Positions 63,735 through 64,000 of a stretch of 64,000 nucleotides of DNA are shown in pieces; positions within the stretch are counted from its first letter, which is position 1, and each line of letters begins with the position of its first letter. Both the position numbers and the translations under genes were made by a program. This DNA is from Salisaeta longa DSM 21114 (lineage in GTDB: Bacteria > Bacteroidota > Rhodothermia > Rhodothermales > Salinibacteraceae), in contig NZ_ATTH01000001.1 in the NCBI RefSeq assembly GCF_000419585.1, positions 580,005 to 644,004 on the forward strand, written 5' to 3'. The notes beneath the pieces were generated by a model. That model did not search any database and had not been told where the DNA came from. It was given only the letters and a program-made list of their open reading frames with translations.

Positions 63735-64000
63735 CTACGTCAGGTTGCTGATGAGGTAGTTGGCGGCGAGCGCTTCGTATGCCTCCACCTGTGCGTGCTG
63801 CCAGGCCTCGTCGTGTCCGAGCGTTTCGGCCATTAAGCGGGCCACGGCGGGGGCACAGTCGATACTGGCCTGTGCATTGAGCAGGATCGAGCGCGTGCGC
63901 CGGGCCAGTACGTCCTCCACCGAACGGGCCATCTCGTGCTTCGCGGCCCACACCACCTGTACCGGACGCAGCGGGAGGCGATCGTCGAGGGGCTCGGCCC
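63735..64000 (-). CDS. glpD: Glycerol-3-phosphate dehydrogenase, C-terminal part (cut by window edge)
   Basis: The 3' end of a FAD-dependent glycerol-3-phosphate dehydrogenase; the gene continues beyond the right edge. About 88 residues are visible: DDRLPLRPVQVVWAAKHEMA, RSVEDVLARRTRSILLNAQA, and ARLMAETLGHDEAWQHAQVE. These match the C-terminal helical domain of GlpD. It oxidises glycerol 3-phosphate to dihydroxyacetone phosphate and passes electrons to quinone. With glpK, glpF and the regulator it completes a glycerol-use locus. Confidence 0.88.
   Translation of the reverse strand, partial: AEPLDDRLPLRPVQVVWAAKHEMARSVEDVLARRTRSILLNAQASIDCAPAVARLMAETLGHDEAWQHAQVEAYEALAANYLISNLT

Overview
The window looks like chromosome from a halophilic member of the Rhodothermota (Salinibacter/Salisaeta-like); this is inferred from content only. 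Coding regions are GC-rich, many proteins are strongly acidic (NusA and IF-2 carry long Asp/Glu/Ala extensions), and few genes have a clear Shine-Dalgarno sequence. No rRNA, tRNA, integrase, insertion sequence or CRISPR array was found.

Layout. 0.4-13.6 kb is housekeeping and metabolism: serS, a YyaL/DUF255 thioredoxin-like protein, pgl, a PolX-like protein, a convergent pair of degenerate penicillin-acylase-like and beta-lactamase-like proteins, metG and a stand-alone hisB. 13.7-27.3 kb is a 15-gene gas-vesicle cluster, all on the minus strand. 28-39 kb holds a DUF3047 protein, icd, a cation-diffusion transporter, an R2lox-type di-metal oxidase, small membrane proteins, adk, a polyprenyl synthase, the PTS pair ptsH-ptsI, a YqeY protein and a CvpA protein. 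39.5-49.9 kb is the conserved rimP-nusA-infB-rbfA-truB-ribF-rpsO-pnp translation and RNA block. 50-56 kb holds galE, scpA, a BtuD-like ABC ATPase with a PduO adenosyltransferase, an M23 peptidase and a coiled-coil protein with a degenerate zinc ribbon. rnpB (RNase P RNA) and aconitase follow. 59-64 kb is a glycerol regulon: porin, glpF, glpK, a divergent DeoR-family regulator and the C-terminal end of glpD, cut by the window edge.

The most interesting region is the gas-vesicle cluster. Beside recognisable gvpA, gvpJ, a gvpM/S-type gene, gvpK, gvpG, gvpN, three gvpF/L genes and a GvpC-like gene, it encodes a photoactive yellow protein (PYP) with the chromophore cysteine and the two hydrogen-bonding residues intact. 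It also encodes a 1037-residue coiled-coil protein that ends in a second PYP-like domain whose chromophore cysteine is serine. A 254-residue coiled-coil relative of that protein, a tandem ArsA/Get3-type ATPase and a GvpC-like protein fused to a helix-hairpin-helix domain complete the set. The arrangement suggests blue-light control of gas-vesicle assembly or buoyancy, with the ArsA-like ATPase as a candidate chaperone for hydrophobic GvpA-family subunits. The light and chaperone roles are inferences from gene context.
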